64,000 bases of DNA, taken from contig NC_087377.1 of assembly GCF_963675165.1 (NCBI RefSeq), positions 13,512,198-13,576,197 on the forward strand. The letters run 5' to 3'. Positions 37,085-49,172 of the stretch are shown here, piece by piece. The notes below the pieces were generated by a model, which saw only the letters and a program-made list of their open reading frames with translations, was not told the DNA's origin and made no database searches. The DNA is from Halichondria panicea (taxonomy: Eukaryota > Porifera > Demospongiae > Suberitida > Halichondriidae). Each line of letters starts with the position of its first letter. The stretch's first letter is position 1. The position numbers were made by a program, and so were the translations under genes.

Positions 37085-40000
37085 ATGTATATGGCGTTCG
37101 AGTGCAGCTCCCCTCTTTTTGACTCTGTTGAGCTCAGCAGCATTGAAAGTACTCATGCCATGGAGTATGGTATCGTAGAATCAAGTACATCTCCAACTGT
37201 TAGCCTGGATCTAGATTTTTTCAGCACGGACGAAGGTAATACCGACGACGACACTGACTTAGAGTCTGAGGGTAACACCACTTTCAACGAGGATAACGAG
37301 ACCGAGAGTGACTCTTCTACTGCACCTGAAGTGTCATTTTTTTGACCACCAGTTACCAAGATAGCTTTGATTCTAGTACGCTAGTCGATGTTGGTTATGA
37401 TATACCTGGTACTATACTGGAGGTGGACAAGCTCTAAGTACTAGCAAGGAACCTCTCTATGAAGGAGCTACAATAACTACCATGGAAAGCAATCTCGCAT
37501 TGTTTCAATATGCTATACGTCATGGACTCTCAGGAAAGGCATTCAATGAACTCTTACTGCTTTTTGCAGCACACTTACCAGAAAAAAACAGACTCAGTTT
37601 GTCTGTGTACCGGCTGAAGAAGTGCTTTGCTGAACATTTTTCCAGTGTTAAAGCAACGTCCAACTATTACTGTAGCGTGTGCCTGGATTTTTTGGAGAAT
37701 GGATCTGAACCATGCGAGCGTGACCGGTGTATTACAGCAGGCAGTTGTATTAAAGAGTTTGTGAGCATACCCCTAGCTTCACAAGTACGAAAAGTAATGG
37801 AAGGTAAGTACATAATTATATATATGCTTTAAAATTAATTGATCTTAATTACAAATCCTATTTTGTGGAGCGCTCTTAAGGAGCAGAAAACACTACTTGA
37901 ACACACAAGTAGCGATAAGATCTGTGACGTACATGATGGCCACGAGTACAAAAGGCATTCCAAATTTTTATCGGAGCCTAATCACATTTCATTTATATTA
38001 AACACTGATGGAGTAAGCCTCTACAAGTCCAGTAACGTCTCTATATGGCCTGTGTGGTTGGTTATCAATGAACTTCCCAAGAACCTAAGGTTAGAAATAA
38101 TTTGTAGTGTTGCAGTGTTGTTTACCTATTCATTAATTTATGCAGATACAGTAAGAGAAATATGATTCTGCACTCTATTTGGTATTCTGCCGAGAAGCCC
38201 ACCATGACCACCCTACTCAAGCCTCTTGTTAATGATGTCAATCAACTGTGCCTTCAAGGTTGGTGTTCACCCTTCTGTAATGTCTTGTCCTGACCTTATA
38301 AACTGTGGCCATAAGTCCATTGCAAATGTGAATGCTGGTGTGTACACTTTATAGCCATTGCATGTCCCTTTGTAGGTGTACATGTATCGACACCTGATGG
38401 GGTCAAACTTGCCAGAGGAATTATCTTACAGTGTTCTGTGGACTTGCCTGCAAGGGCTTGTGTGCTGCAAATGAAGCAATTCAATGGTGCACATGGTTGC
38501 TGCTATTGTGAGCAAAAAGGTGAAACTGAGCCATCCAATCCCATGCATCGTTTTTGGCCCTATGAAGCATCTGTTACCAAACGAACACATGAGTCTTTAC
38601 TCTCCAACGCAGAAGAGGCTGTCCAAACGAAGAGTGCCGTAAGTGCACACGTACCACTCACACATGCTATGTAGGTACTTTCTTTTTCAACAGGAAAAAG
38701 GAGTTAAAGGATATTGTGCGCTTTATAGGCACCCACCCTTTAACCTTGGAGCTGGCATTGTCATTGATGATCTACACTGCCTCTATTTAGGGGTTGTCCT
38801 AAGCATGCTGAAGTACTGGTTTGAGAAGGGAAATAAAGGGAAACCATTCTACATTGGTGACAAGGTACAACTAATACGTTGCCTAAGTTTTTACTTTAAA
38901 TTTCTTGGCACAGATTGAATTTTGCAACAAGAGGCTTCTAGGCATTAAAGTGCCAGACATTATTTCCCGGGTGCCTCATACCTTGCACGAATTCAAACAC
39001 TGGAAAGGTACAGTCTTGACCTACCACTAATTTGACCACAATTGTTTGATAAACACTTTCCACCTTTAGGCTCTCAACTGAAGGCATGGCTTTTGTACTT
39101 TGCTGTACCAGTGTTGTGTGGAGTCCTACCTGCTACATTCATGAATCACTTCTACCTTTTGGTTGCGGCTGCCCATTTCTTATCATCAGAGATGATAACC
39201 AGTAGACATATTGACCTGGCCGAAGGCTTTCTTACTCAATTTTACATGCAGATGTCAGCCTTGTATGGTAAGTTACTCAAACATTATATGGATGGAGACT
39301 TAATTAGCTCTTCCTTTTTATAGGAAAAAAGAAGTGTACTATGAACTTTCACATGCTTTCTCATTTCACTGAGTGTGTCAGGAACTGGGGCCCATTGTGG
39401 GCATACTCATGCTTCCATTTTGAGTCCATGAATGGGCAATTAAAGTCCTTCTTTCATGGAACAAGGGACATGACCCAGCAGGTATATAGTGTATTACTTA
39501 TGTGCTGTTCCAACAATCAACCGATGTTCTTTTGCTAGGCTATATTTTCTTTTGCGATGATGCAATCACTGCCAAGTTTAGCAATATCAAGTGAATGCCC
39601 CCAAATGAAAGCCTTACTAGAGGTTTTATTTGATCGCAAAAAGTAAGTGTTATCGATAAGAAGTCCTGTGCACAGCTTATAATAACTAATCCCCACAGAC
39701 AAGCCTGTCACCCCACTTACACTGGGCTACCCACAGCAGTTGTTGGTGGTAATACGTTAATGCTGCCATCCCCAACACTTCAAGCAGTTTGTCCGGAAGT
39801 CAGAGGAAACTCTCGCATTAACGTGTTTTATCGACTCTCTCTTCGAAATTGCCTGTATTACAGCAAAAAGTACCATAGAGTAAAGAAGAGAAACAGCTAC
39901 ACCGTTAAGTTTCTCTCTACTGGTGGTTCCGTAGCTTTGGGCCAAATTGACTACTTCATTTTGCTGGACAATTCTTCCCTACTTGCTGTCGTAACAAAAG

Positions 40001-40197
40001 CTATTCCAAATGCTCTTATGCATGAGAAATTAAACGGTGCAATCGAAGCTTTAGACAAAGTGATCGTGCCTGTGTCATTTGGTCCTGGAGTTGAAGTAAT
40101 ACCTGTTTTGAACATATTATGCAAATGTGTGTGTGTAGACATCCTATCTACTGAAAAGTATATTATTTTATTCCCAAATACTGTGTTTGGAGACTAA
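37085..40197 (+). CDS. CACTA/EnSpm-type transposase (Transposase_21-like), 5' end doubtful
   Basis: Exons from 37881 on are solid: ~37881-38089, 38146-38258, 38376-38638, 38694-38864, 38914-39007, 39070-39267, 39324-39481, 39539-39642, 39699-40197, all in phase. Likely catalytic acids: D in ILNTDGVSLYKSSN, D in IVIDDLHCLYLGVV, E in CFHFESMNGQLKSFFHG; a C-x2-C zinc-like cluster GAHGCCYCEQKG lies between the first two. The upstream exon (to 37803) reads ALFQYAIRHGLSGKAFNELL and NYYCSVCLDFLENGSEPCER, typical of this family's N-terminus. The acidic first frame 37085-37345 needs a frame change at a T-run (37338) and another near 37408 to reach it, and the 37803/37881 join does not keep phase with the obvious sites. 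So either small introns were missed or the N-terminus carries lesions. Confidence 0.7.
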
Positions 40198-40284
40198 TTT
40201 TTTTATCCACTAACAGTAATGATTTTTATGAACAGTATACAAATGATTATTTCATGGAATATATCTCTTGGACTTGATTCCTGG

Positions 40285-40463
40285 AACTTGACTGTGAAAT
40301 TACGCGCACTGTGCAATTGCGCGGATGTACGCAGTTGAGCGTACACGAACGCGATTTTGCGCCTAACGCACGTATTGCGTAATATTGCGTCGCATCGCGT
40401 ATATTCGCGTAATGCCGCGCTCGTGCGGTAAAACCGCGCAACGCCGCACTTTTTTTTGCACGG
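40285..40463. repeat. Right subterminal CpG-rich array of the transposon
   Basis: Repeated TTGCGT/CGCGTA/CCGCGC words (for example GCATCGCGTATATTCGCGTA), mirror in character to the left array, ending in TTTTTTTTGCACGGG. Confidence 0.55.
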
Positions 40464-40545
40464 GTTATTATTACAGTGTCCCTTTTCTCTGAAGGTTCTT
40501 TGTTTATTGTTCCACTGTATTTCACTATCTCTCCCTCCCCCTCAG

Positions 40546-41490
40546 GTACTGTGTGACTGAGGGTGTGAGGCTCTACTCTCAGGAGACCTGGAGGGTGGTC
40601 ACACAGACCAGAGGAGTGCAGCTGGTAGAGCAGCACATCCACAAAATGCGTGAGTTTCCGTGCGTGCAATACAAAATTAATGTGGATAAGCTAGCCAAAT
40701 CCACGATATTTTTGCAGCACACATTTTTAGCAGATCTATCTTGCTGTGATGTTGGTGCATGTTGTGTGCAGGTGGATTTCTACATCTCCCAGAGCCAGGC
40801 AGCCAACCATGCAGTGAGAGAGGCAGCCTGCATCTGTACTGCAGAGCTGGGCACTAAGGTGAGTGGGTGGTCATGTGATTATGCCTGTGTAATCTATATC
40901 CCCTAAAGTCCGGTATCATGTGTTCAGCAGTTCCACTGTGTCAAGTAATTATATACCCACCTGTTATATCCCCTCCCCCCTGCAGCTACGAGGGAGTTCC
41001 TGGTCCACCTCCCCTCAGAGGAGAGACAATCATACCTACCCACACTGCTGCCAGCCATGAGGTAATAATTATGTCCATCAAATAATGGTATGACCCTTTA
41101 TCAAAGCTACGACCTTTTATTGTAGTGTTTATTGCCTAGCAGATCTTTACCGTCTGTGTTGTTTGGCTCAGTGTGATTATTACTGTCCACTCTAGAGTCT
41201 TTACCTAAAGTGGTGACTCATTTCATTACCTACTTTGAATGGTTTCATAAGATACATGTGCCGTTATGTTGTTTTTAATCATACTACCCACTCAATTATA
41301 TCTCATTTTCTCCACTAGATTGAAGATTTATGTTGCAATGATAATGCTAATTGCTTGACTGAAGTGATTGATTAATGGATGATGAAGAGTTATTCTGGAC
41401 GACCAACATAGAGGGAGCTGGCTGATCATCTCAGTAAGATCAGAGAAGAGCAACTGGCAAAGGAACTTAAGACCAGCTACGAGATTGCAG
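40546..41490 (+). pseudogene. HEAT/ARM and Death-domain fragments right of the transposon
   Basis: 40546-40648 (YCVTEGVRLYSQETWRVV, donor spoiled to ATGCGTGAG), 40772-40858 (VDFYISQSQAANHAVREAAC, clean), 40986-41061 (REFLVHLPSEERQSYLPTLL, clean but out of order) and 41319-41490 (Death second half with TTGATTAATGG, an in-frame stop). A mixed set of fragments rather than a gene. Confidence 0.55.
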
Positions 41491-42414
41491 GTGAGCTAGT
41501 AGCAATCAGTGCATATGATGATGTGGTTGATGGAATTGTAGTACTGCTATAAAAACAGTCACCTATTCGTTTTGAAACACTCTCAACCGGTAAATAATTG
41601 GGGCGAGCGAAACGAGTCCCTACCTAGTGCTCAACGTTGCAATTTTGTCTGTCTGTCTGTCATGATCATGGACCGGCATGATATTTGTTTTTTTTACTCA
41701 CGACCTTTTACCAACTTTTACGTGAATTGCTGTGCATGGGCACAACTAGATAGCTAGCTACAATGAAGCTCAGACAAGACACAACTAAGACTCTTGAGGC
41801 CACCTGCAGCAGATGACTTGCTAGAACTCCTAGTAAGTAGAACATTGCTTTTATCATCAATAATAATTTCATGAGGTCACACAGGCACGCTTGGAAGTTT
41901 TTTTATCAATTTGTTCTGCTTGTACTTGGATCCAGCAAGAGTTCTTGATAACCTTGCTCCTCCTGTTGGGCTGTACACTCAATTCTTTTAGCATACTGCT
42001 GTAATTGAAATGGCTAGCATTGAAATCATATACATTATACAACGTAACTCCGATACACAATTCACACATACTCGCCCCAAAATGCTCTGCATGCTCCTAT
42101 AGTTATGTCTGTCAAATAATGGTATGACCTTACCAAAGCTGTATATCACTTATTGTATAGTGGGTCTTTACCGTCTGTTTGGACTCAGTGTGATTATTGC
42201 TTATCCATTCTGAAGTCTTTACCAAATCTACCAGTTATTATGTTTAGAGCGACACTCTTTGGTGGGTCAAATACATGTAGCTGTATTTTAAGATCGATTC
42301 TGGTAGTGCAATATTTAGTAGCAGGTTAGCTCACAATGTTCAATATTTAATATTAATGAAGCAATTCTATGTATAATATTAAAGCATGTGATGTCAATGT
42401 GTGTGTGTGTGCAG

Positions 42415-44080
42415 GTGGACTTCTACATCTCCCAGAGGCAGGCAGCCAACCACGCAGTGAGAGAGGCAGCCTGCACCTGTACTGCAGAGCTGGGCACTAA
42501 GGTGAGTAACCTACGTACTGGCTGACAGGGTTTCATCTAGGATTAAAAGTTTGGGGGGGAAGGTTTACCACGCCGCAAAAAGTCTGGCCACTCCCACATG
42601 TGTTGACCACACACCCTATTACATGCTAGTGCATCACAGTAGAGCTAGTTACATATATATTGCACATCATAGACAGTACTATTGTGATGATGTCATTATT
42701 ATACACACATTTTGGGAGAGAAGGTTCACCCCAGCCCCCCCCCCCCCCCACTAGATGAAACTCTGGCTGAATAACGAGTTGTTTGATTGATTTGAGATTT
42801 GCATATCCCCTAAACTCGAACTACATGCACCTTGTCGTTATTTCTCACTTGTACCCAAGCATATTTAGGAATCCACCCTCCCCCACACACAGGTGAGCAA
42901 GGATTGTCTTAGACTGTATGCAGGTGTACTGTTAGAGTGTACTGTTAGAGTGTTTCCATGACGATAACTGGCCAGCCCGTGAGAGATGGTTAGTGTCAGT
43001 CAAGTAAATCATCTATTCTTTATTTTACTCACCCCTTTGCCGCCTGTCTGGCCTGTGGTAACTTCTTGGGACACTTCCCAGATGAGTGCAGGTAAGAATT
43101 ACACACCCTAACTATTAAACTACATGTGTACATACTTATGACAATATCCATCAGTTTCAATTGGATTAAGCACTTGCCTTCTGGTATTTTTTTAGTTTTG
43201 ATCAGTTGTACTTTTAGTATTTCCCCCTCTCCTCAGATCGTATAGCTGCATGGATGAACTGATCCCACTGTTCTCTGCCAATCTTGAAGACAGCATACCC
43301 TCAGTTAGACAAGGGACAGCTGCTGCTCTCACCAGTGTCACCAAAGCCTATGGTGAGATACTGTACAGACTAGAGGCCGTGCTGATAATTTGAGGTGTAT
43401 ACTGTCAAAATTGTTTGCATGCTCAGCTCATTATTACCTCTTCATTGTGTGTGGAGAATAGTCGTGCTCTTTATTTACTAGCTGACCGTGTGAAACAACA
43501 CTACAAGCATACATGATTGTATATATGAAAGCCCCATTAAGAAACCTTTGAAGATACTAGCTGCACTGTATTATGGGACCTAATAGATATCTAGCTGTAG
43601 TTAGTCTAAAACCATACATACTAGCAGTACTCTGAGTCTCAAGTTGGCACTAGAGCATATAACTGACTGTGCCGGTTGTATTTTGTAATCCTGTTACAGT
43701 TTAGCTAGTATTTTTTTTGTTTTGTCTTTGTGTTCTGTAACAGATCATCAAGTTGTGGGTGACCACTGTACTACATTCCTTGTCTTATCTCCATCTTGTA
43801 CTTCACTTGTACAGCACTCAAAGTTTCTCTATCTCTTTCTCTAACCTTGTAAGCTGCTGCTTTCGTAATCAATATTGTTGTACATTGAGCACTTAAAGCT
43901 CTTTCGACTATTTCACTACCTGAACAGCTGTTTGAAAGAGTGTGCAATACACTTTGATAAGAAGCAAATTATATTCGTTCTTCCCCCTCCTTCTTCAGCT
44001 CCACTGGTATTGATCCTGGACCGGGTGTATTTAAGGTGGTGCATCGTCCATGACAACCCAGACCAGCAGATGTACTCGTG
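42415..44080 (+). pseudogene. HEAT/ARM gene fragments in near-natural order
   Basis: 42415-42501 (VDFYISQRQAANHAVREAAC), 42893-42923 (shortened VSKDCLRLYA), about 43034-43091 (ACLACGNFLGHFPDEC, acceptor lost: CTTTGCC instead of an AG), 43237-43352 (MDELIPLFSANLEDSIPSVR ... TSVTKAYG, a clean HEAT repeat) and 43999-44080 (LVLILDRVYLRWC ... QQMYSC). The order matches what the other copies imply, but missing and spoiled exons argue against a working gene. 42510-42890 has no exon and a poly-C run at 42736. Confidence 0.55.
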
Positions 44081-44084
44081 TGCC

Positions 44085-45212
44085 AGTCTACTTCTAAAAC
44101 TATCTCGTGGACTGTCCTGACGATACTTGCCTTCAGCATTTGATTTATCATATTCTGGGGCAGCTATCGCTATTTCAATCTCACGTACATTCGGTAGATA
44201 TGTTTCAGCATTTCCTCTCTGAAGCCGATTACCATACCTTAAATCAGCGTTCGGGTTACAAGGAACCCAAAATGCCATACAATAACTCGAATTGTCATTC
44301 TCCCAATAAGCAATTGTGTTATCAACAGTCTTCTGTCTATATGTGATATTGCAAACCGTGTTCCAATTTAATCCACCTTCAATATCTTGTATTATTCCAT
44401 GTGTTGATGACAATTTTCCAAAATATCGCTTATCAAATACCGAAAGGTCATTGTCCTCCCACTTCCAGTACGGTAAGCCAAAACTAGTATTGTCTAGCAC
44501 TCTTTGAAGTGCTCTTTCCAAAATCAGCAGATATGTTCTGTGCCAGACTAGAAAATTTGGCCCAGAATGTGCAAAGTCAACATTTATACCGCCATTAAGT
44601 GTTTGACATGACTTCGAGGCATCTCGGGACACGTAGTTGTGTATGTAGACAAGGAAATCATATGTAGAAACATCTTACAGTGTAACTGTGCCAGATACAG
44701 TTAGTGGCTCTTCAATAACAACACTCCAATAACCCATTTCACTCTTTAGCATGAGCATACCATTCTTAACGTTTTGCTTTTCAGAATCCGATAGACTGCC
44801 AAAACTTCTTCTTTGAACGACTTGTTTTTTCATTCCACAATTTTCTCCTGACCAGCCAAACGCACATTCATTGCAATCGACTCCATAGAATTTCCCCGAG
44901 CAAATACAAACATTTTCAAACACCATCGTCGGCCAAAGATATCTGCTATCAATCCTATTTCCTTTTTCCGAAACATTGGATGTATTTTTTAGAACTGCGA
45001 CAATTTCTGGATCAGCATCAACAGATTGACGCTCTGCTTTTGATTTAACGTTCACACAATCTCCTCTACCATTACAGTTGTTCGGACAACATACTTTACT
45101 CTGGAGGTTCTGGAGTGTTGCAAACTGCCGGAAACTGTGCAAAAGTGCACCTTAGAAGGCACAACAAAATAGTTAGTGCCCAAAGCACTTGAAGGGGGCT
45201 TAGAGATGCCAT
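44085..45212 (-). pseudogene. Tyrosinase-like pseudogene, truncated, one frameshift and one stop
   Basis: Single-exon reading from ATG 45212: a signal peptide (MASLSPLQVLWALTILLCLL), a cysteine-rich EGF-like part (CCPNNCNGRGDC ... CICSGKFYGVDC ... GWSGENCG), then RRSFGSLSDSEKQNVKNG and the CuA half of a tyrosinase with all three likely copper histidines (YIHNYV, DFAHSGPNF, LVWHRTY) and PYWKWEDND. Lesions: one extra C near 45105 (GAACCTCCAG) shifts the frame, TAA at 44677-44675 interrupts VTL/DVSTYDFLVY, and the CuB half is missing because the sequence changes at about 44085 into the antisense of a HEAT exon fragment. Lack of introns suggests a retrocopy or an ancestrally single-exon gene. It cannot make an active two-copper enzyme. 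Confidence 0.75.
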
Positions 45213-47644
45213 TTGCCTCCTATAGCACTTACTCTAGTTGTAATAAATGTAACACTTTTGTCTAACTATAATTATATGCAAGCTTATGTGTAATGAATAT
45301 TCTTACCAAAAGCTGAATGGGTGTGGTGTGGTGATGACTCAATAGCTTAATTGCATGTATACCACGGTATACATTTCGCACATTGCATATGCATACAAAT
45401 GCACTATTGATTACTGTAAAAAAAATGGGTTGAAATGACCATTTTTGGTTTACCTGAATTGCAAAATTGCACACAAAATGCAATTCAGGTAACCAAAAAT
45501 GGGTCGTTTCAACCCATTTTTTTTTTACAGAATTATTATAATCAGTTTACTCAAATATATATAATTATTTTTATTACAGTTAGAAATGTGAAAATTATAC
45601 TTAGAAGGTAAGAAACCAATAAATTGTATGTTATGAATGTCATTATAATTATGTGTGAGTTACTCCCCCATTCACATGCCAATAAATATACACTGTGTAT
45701 GCTCAGATAATTGTGAATTGTTTAGGTTTCCTATACATTGTATATCCTCAAGACAATTTAACAGTAGATGTGGAAATAGGAGACCAGCCGAGGGTTGGTG
45801 TAGGGCTCCAGACACAAGAGATGTATTCCACTATTAAGTTAAGTGTGTGGTTAATTAAAGCGGGATTGGTTTGTGGTTAGCAGCTGTGATGCCATCAAAA
45901 CGGTAGAAAATAGTAGAATGTGCCAGTAGTTTTTGGGTGTTATCTCAACAGAGAATGTTCTTGGCATCAAAATGTAGTCCGTTTATAAGCCAACTAAAAT
46001 AAAGCTTAGCTTTAATTCAATTTCTGAACAATAAAAAAACTCATAATTATAATCACCTAAATACTGGTAAATTAGATTGTCAGGAAATCTAAATCATTCA
46101 ACACAAAGTCTGAGACCTTCCTTAGCTGTTTAATGTTTAGTGTTTCACTACTCTAACTATAACATTCTATTGATCACCACAAAACCACCATAATTATATA
46201 TGATGTTTTCACGGAAACATTTTTTTACAATTGAGTACATTTTATAACTACCCACATCTTGGTTATCTACTCTCAAGGCTGCAAGCACTGTACATCATGT
46301 AAACATTTAGACCGTGTTTGTCAGTGACATCATTTGCATTGTTAAATTGGCCTTTGTACATGTGCATATCTATGACGTTGTGACAGAGATTAATGTATGG
46401 CTCTCTCCCTCCTGCTTTCTTGTTTCCACGCATGCACGCTTATAATTTTCAGTGCTTTCTTTGGCCAATCCTAGCCATTTTCACATTGCAAATCATAAAT
46501 GTGCCTGTTTTTTGGAAATCTAAAACAGATCTATCTTCCTACACCACATGCATGCACGGACCGACTGTCTGCATGGGTTGATGTTGACTTTACCGGCATT
46601 AATTTTATATATCTAGCTTCATCCACCATGCACATGCATGTACCATAATTATGCATGGGTTGCTGTTGAACTTCCTATGTGATTATCTGCATATAGATCA
46701 GTAACCATAATTCAATCTGTGAAGGTAAATCCTACAGCTTCCCCAACCATATCATTATGGACCATCTGGGATGACCAAGGATGTTGTTGAACTTCCCACA
46801 TAGTTACTCCTATCTGTTGGAAATAGATTTAGATCTACCCATAATTCAATCATATAATTATAGGTAAATCCTATACAGCTTCCCCACATGCACATGGACC
46901 ATCTGCAATAATGCCTGCATGCATGCATGGGCTGTTGTTGGTGAATTTTATCTAAGATTGCCAACTTTAAAACTGTCAAAATGAATTAAAGTTTCCCGGT
47001 ATATAGACACAACGTCATTGCTGTAGTATAGCCACGCCTGCATGCGACGCCAAATAAAAAACACCAAGTCGATTCAAATGGCTCATTCACTAAATATAAT
47101 ACCCCCCAATATTATAGGCTGTTTAAGTTACACAATTAACCTGGTGCTAGATCTAATAGTAACATTCCTCAGTGCATGATTCTAGCAATACTATTATAGG
47201 CAAGTGCATAATATACATGCATGCACTCACTTTAATGTGCTTCATAAAGCACATTAAAGTGAGTGTATATATATAAATACAATAAATACAATAATTATTA
47301 TAAGGTTTATACCACCCTTTATTGTTCCTTTAACACAAGTTATACATATACGGTAGTGTTTGATTAGCAATATCTATAGTGCATGTGGGTATAGTACATA
47401 CTATAGTGATTTTCGTTTTAGTTTCATTATAAACATCACATATACAACTAATTATATGCTCATTGTGGTCAGGCATCTGTGACGTAGGTTTGGAGGAATG
47501 CTTTTTGTGTACAGTATATTGGAGTTGCGTACTGTTCCTAATGAACTCTTGATGTTACCCAGAATTAGGGTGTGGTCGTCACAGCCCAGTAATTATACTG
47601 CTTCCATGGACTACAAAAAAGATCTATACTTCTGAAGAAAATTA
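45213..47644. other. Intergenic with hairpin elements
   Basis: No gene seen. 45414-45530 is a palindromic MITE (CTGTAAAAAAAATGGGTTGA ends). 47224-47265 is a perfect 19-base-arm hairpin (CACTCACTTTAATGTGCTT). 46370-46520 is a diverged relative of the 10536-10994 element. GTTG-TTGAACTTCC blocks around 46660, 46785 and 46930 form a three-fold degenerate repeat. Confidence 0.5.
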
Positions 47645-49172
47645 ATGGATAGATCTACTTATGTTGAAAGAGACTGTCATACACAAAGTCAGACATTCGA
47701 ACCTTGTAGGCCAACCGAAGTTGATGTTGGGGGAGAAACAGGCCATTCTGCAAACAAATTCAGGGCTAGATCTATATCTAGCACAAGTAGTGATGATGTC
47801 GAGAGAGACTGCTCTAGATCTATTAAGAGAACCAGGCCCCAGAGTGATGTTGAGGGAGACTCTCCAATAAAAATACCTCGTGTTTTCAACAGTGTTCACG
47901 ATCAGTCGCTCTACTTAGCTACTTCAAAGGATAAGATTGAAGAAGCTATATTTCTCTTAGCCCAAGGAGCTAATCCAAACTATATCTTTCCAGAACCACC
48001 TAGGTATAGCACACTTCACAAAGCATGCTACAATAACAACTCACAATTAATAAAGGAACTACTAAAACATGATGTACTGAACACAATCAATCTAAAGACG
48101 ATCAATGGCTATACTCCCTTGCACATAGCGTGCGTGTTTGGACACATACAATGCATAAAGCTTCTTCTCGAAAGTTGTATCTGCAATACAGGTAATTTTG
48201 TATGAAAAAGGTTGTTTTATCCACAAAAGAGACCTCCATTATCCTGCATGCATGCATGCTTGGAAAATGCGTTGACCATGCAATGGCCTAACTCCATTGA
48301 CTCATGCACTCACTGCATTTCTGAATCTGATTCACTATTATACTTGGCTAATTGCTGTTGAAATTCTAGTAATGCCATGCATGTCTGTGGTAAAATTAAT
48401 GCTGCATGCGTGCATGTACATTGTATATATTTATCATTTGCATCGTATAAATTATCCACTTATTAACTGCCAGAAGTGAAAAATAACGAAGATAAAACAC
48501 CCTTGGATCTGGTAAAAGCAAAAGCAAAAGGTGAACTAAATGGAAAATTCAACAAAATCCAGAAGTACATGGAATGTTTTCTTGCTAACAGCCCACCTAG
48601 CAATACCTTTATGACAAGTAAGCTCGTCCATGCATGTTTTTATACTCATGCAGTCTGCTGCATACATGAATGATATAATTGGCTGCATGTCATGAGTTCA
48701 TGCATGCATGTGTATTATAATTATATACAGTCTGCTGCAAGCTATGCTCAAAATTAACAGTGTTTTCATTGTGTATACCAGTATAACTGCTTATACATGC
48801 AGGTTCTGACGTGTTTTCCCATCGTATTGATATTGACAAGCACCTGCGTTCACTTTTGGAGGTCTTATATCTGAAGTGTTTTGTAAATGGTTTGAATTTG
48901 GAGTTGAACTTCAAATTGAAGGCTCTGAGCTAGAGGTATATATAAGATAATTTATTATCAATCAATGTATAACAATGTATACGTTTCAGCGATTCAGTAT
49001 GGAAAATCAAGGAGTCCAACAACAGTGTTTCACAGCTATGCTGGTATATTTTTTCACTCATGATACAACTTCTACTTGGTCAAGCATCATTAGGGTAGTG
49101 CAGTCACGTACTGTTAACTGTCCACATTTAGTGAAGCAACTTATCAATTTGGCCGAAAAATTTGCTAAGTAA
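47645..49172 (+). CDS. Ankyrin-repeat protein with C-terminal helical (death-fold-like) region; probable frameshift
   Basis: Exons 47645-48191, 48474-48617, 48803-48935, 48990-49172. The N-terminal ~85 residues are serine/arginine rich and likely disordered (RARSISSTSSDDVERDC). Then ankyrin repeats: QSLYLATSKDKIEEAIFLLA, YSTLHKACYNNNSQLIKELL, NGYTPLHIACVFGHIQCIKL, NNEDKTPLDLVKAKAK. Exon 3 starts in one frame (FSHRIDIDKHLRSLL) but the natural continuation (GGLISEVFCKWFEFGVELQI), which matches the phase of exon 4, is in the next frame: exon 3 is 133 nt where 134 or 131 is needed, so one base is probably missing near 48860. As written the frame stops at 48932. Exon 4 (CFTAMLVYFFTHDTTSTWSS ... 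LVKQLINLAEKFAK) has the helix-W-helix look of a death-fold domain; that identification is tentative. Role probably as a cytosolic adaptor. Confidence 0.6.

Larger units (their letters stand above)
33725..40478. mobile_element. CACTA/EnSpm-type DNA transposon with two genes, 6.75 kb
   Basis: The left end reads CACTGTCCTTCCCGTGCGAA and the right end, reversed, CACTGTAATAATAACCCGTG; both continue into A-rich then CpG-rich arrays. Inside are a BEN-domain gene (minus) and a Transposase_21-like gene (plus) diverging from a shared centre. The surrounding DNA on both sides matches one continuous block at 53.76-53.88 kb (inverted), so the element interrupts a HEAT-fragment block. No clean 3-bp target duplication is seen (AAG left, TCC right), so the exact borders could instead be CCCGTGC at 33735 and GCACGGG at 40464. 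Confidence 0.75.

Noticed and set aside
37153-37359. Serine-rich minus-strand frame opposite the transposase start
   Set aside because: Shadow of the acidic transposase N-terminus.
43916-44084. C-terminal extension of the tyrosinase frame
   Set aside because: This is the antisense of a HEAT exon fragment read through after the break.
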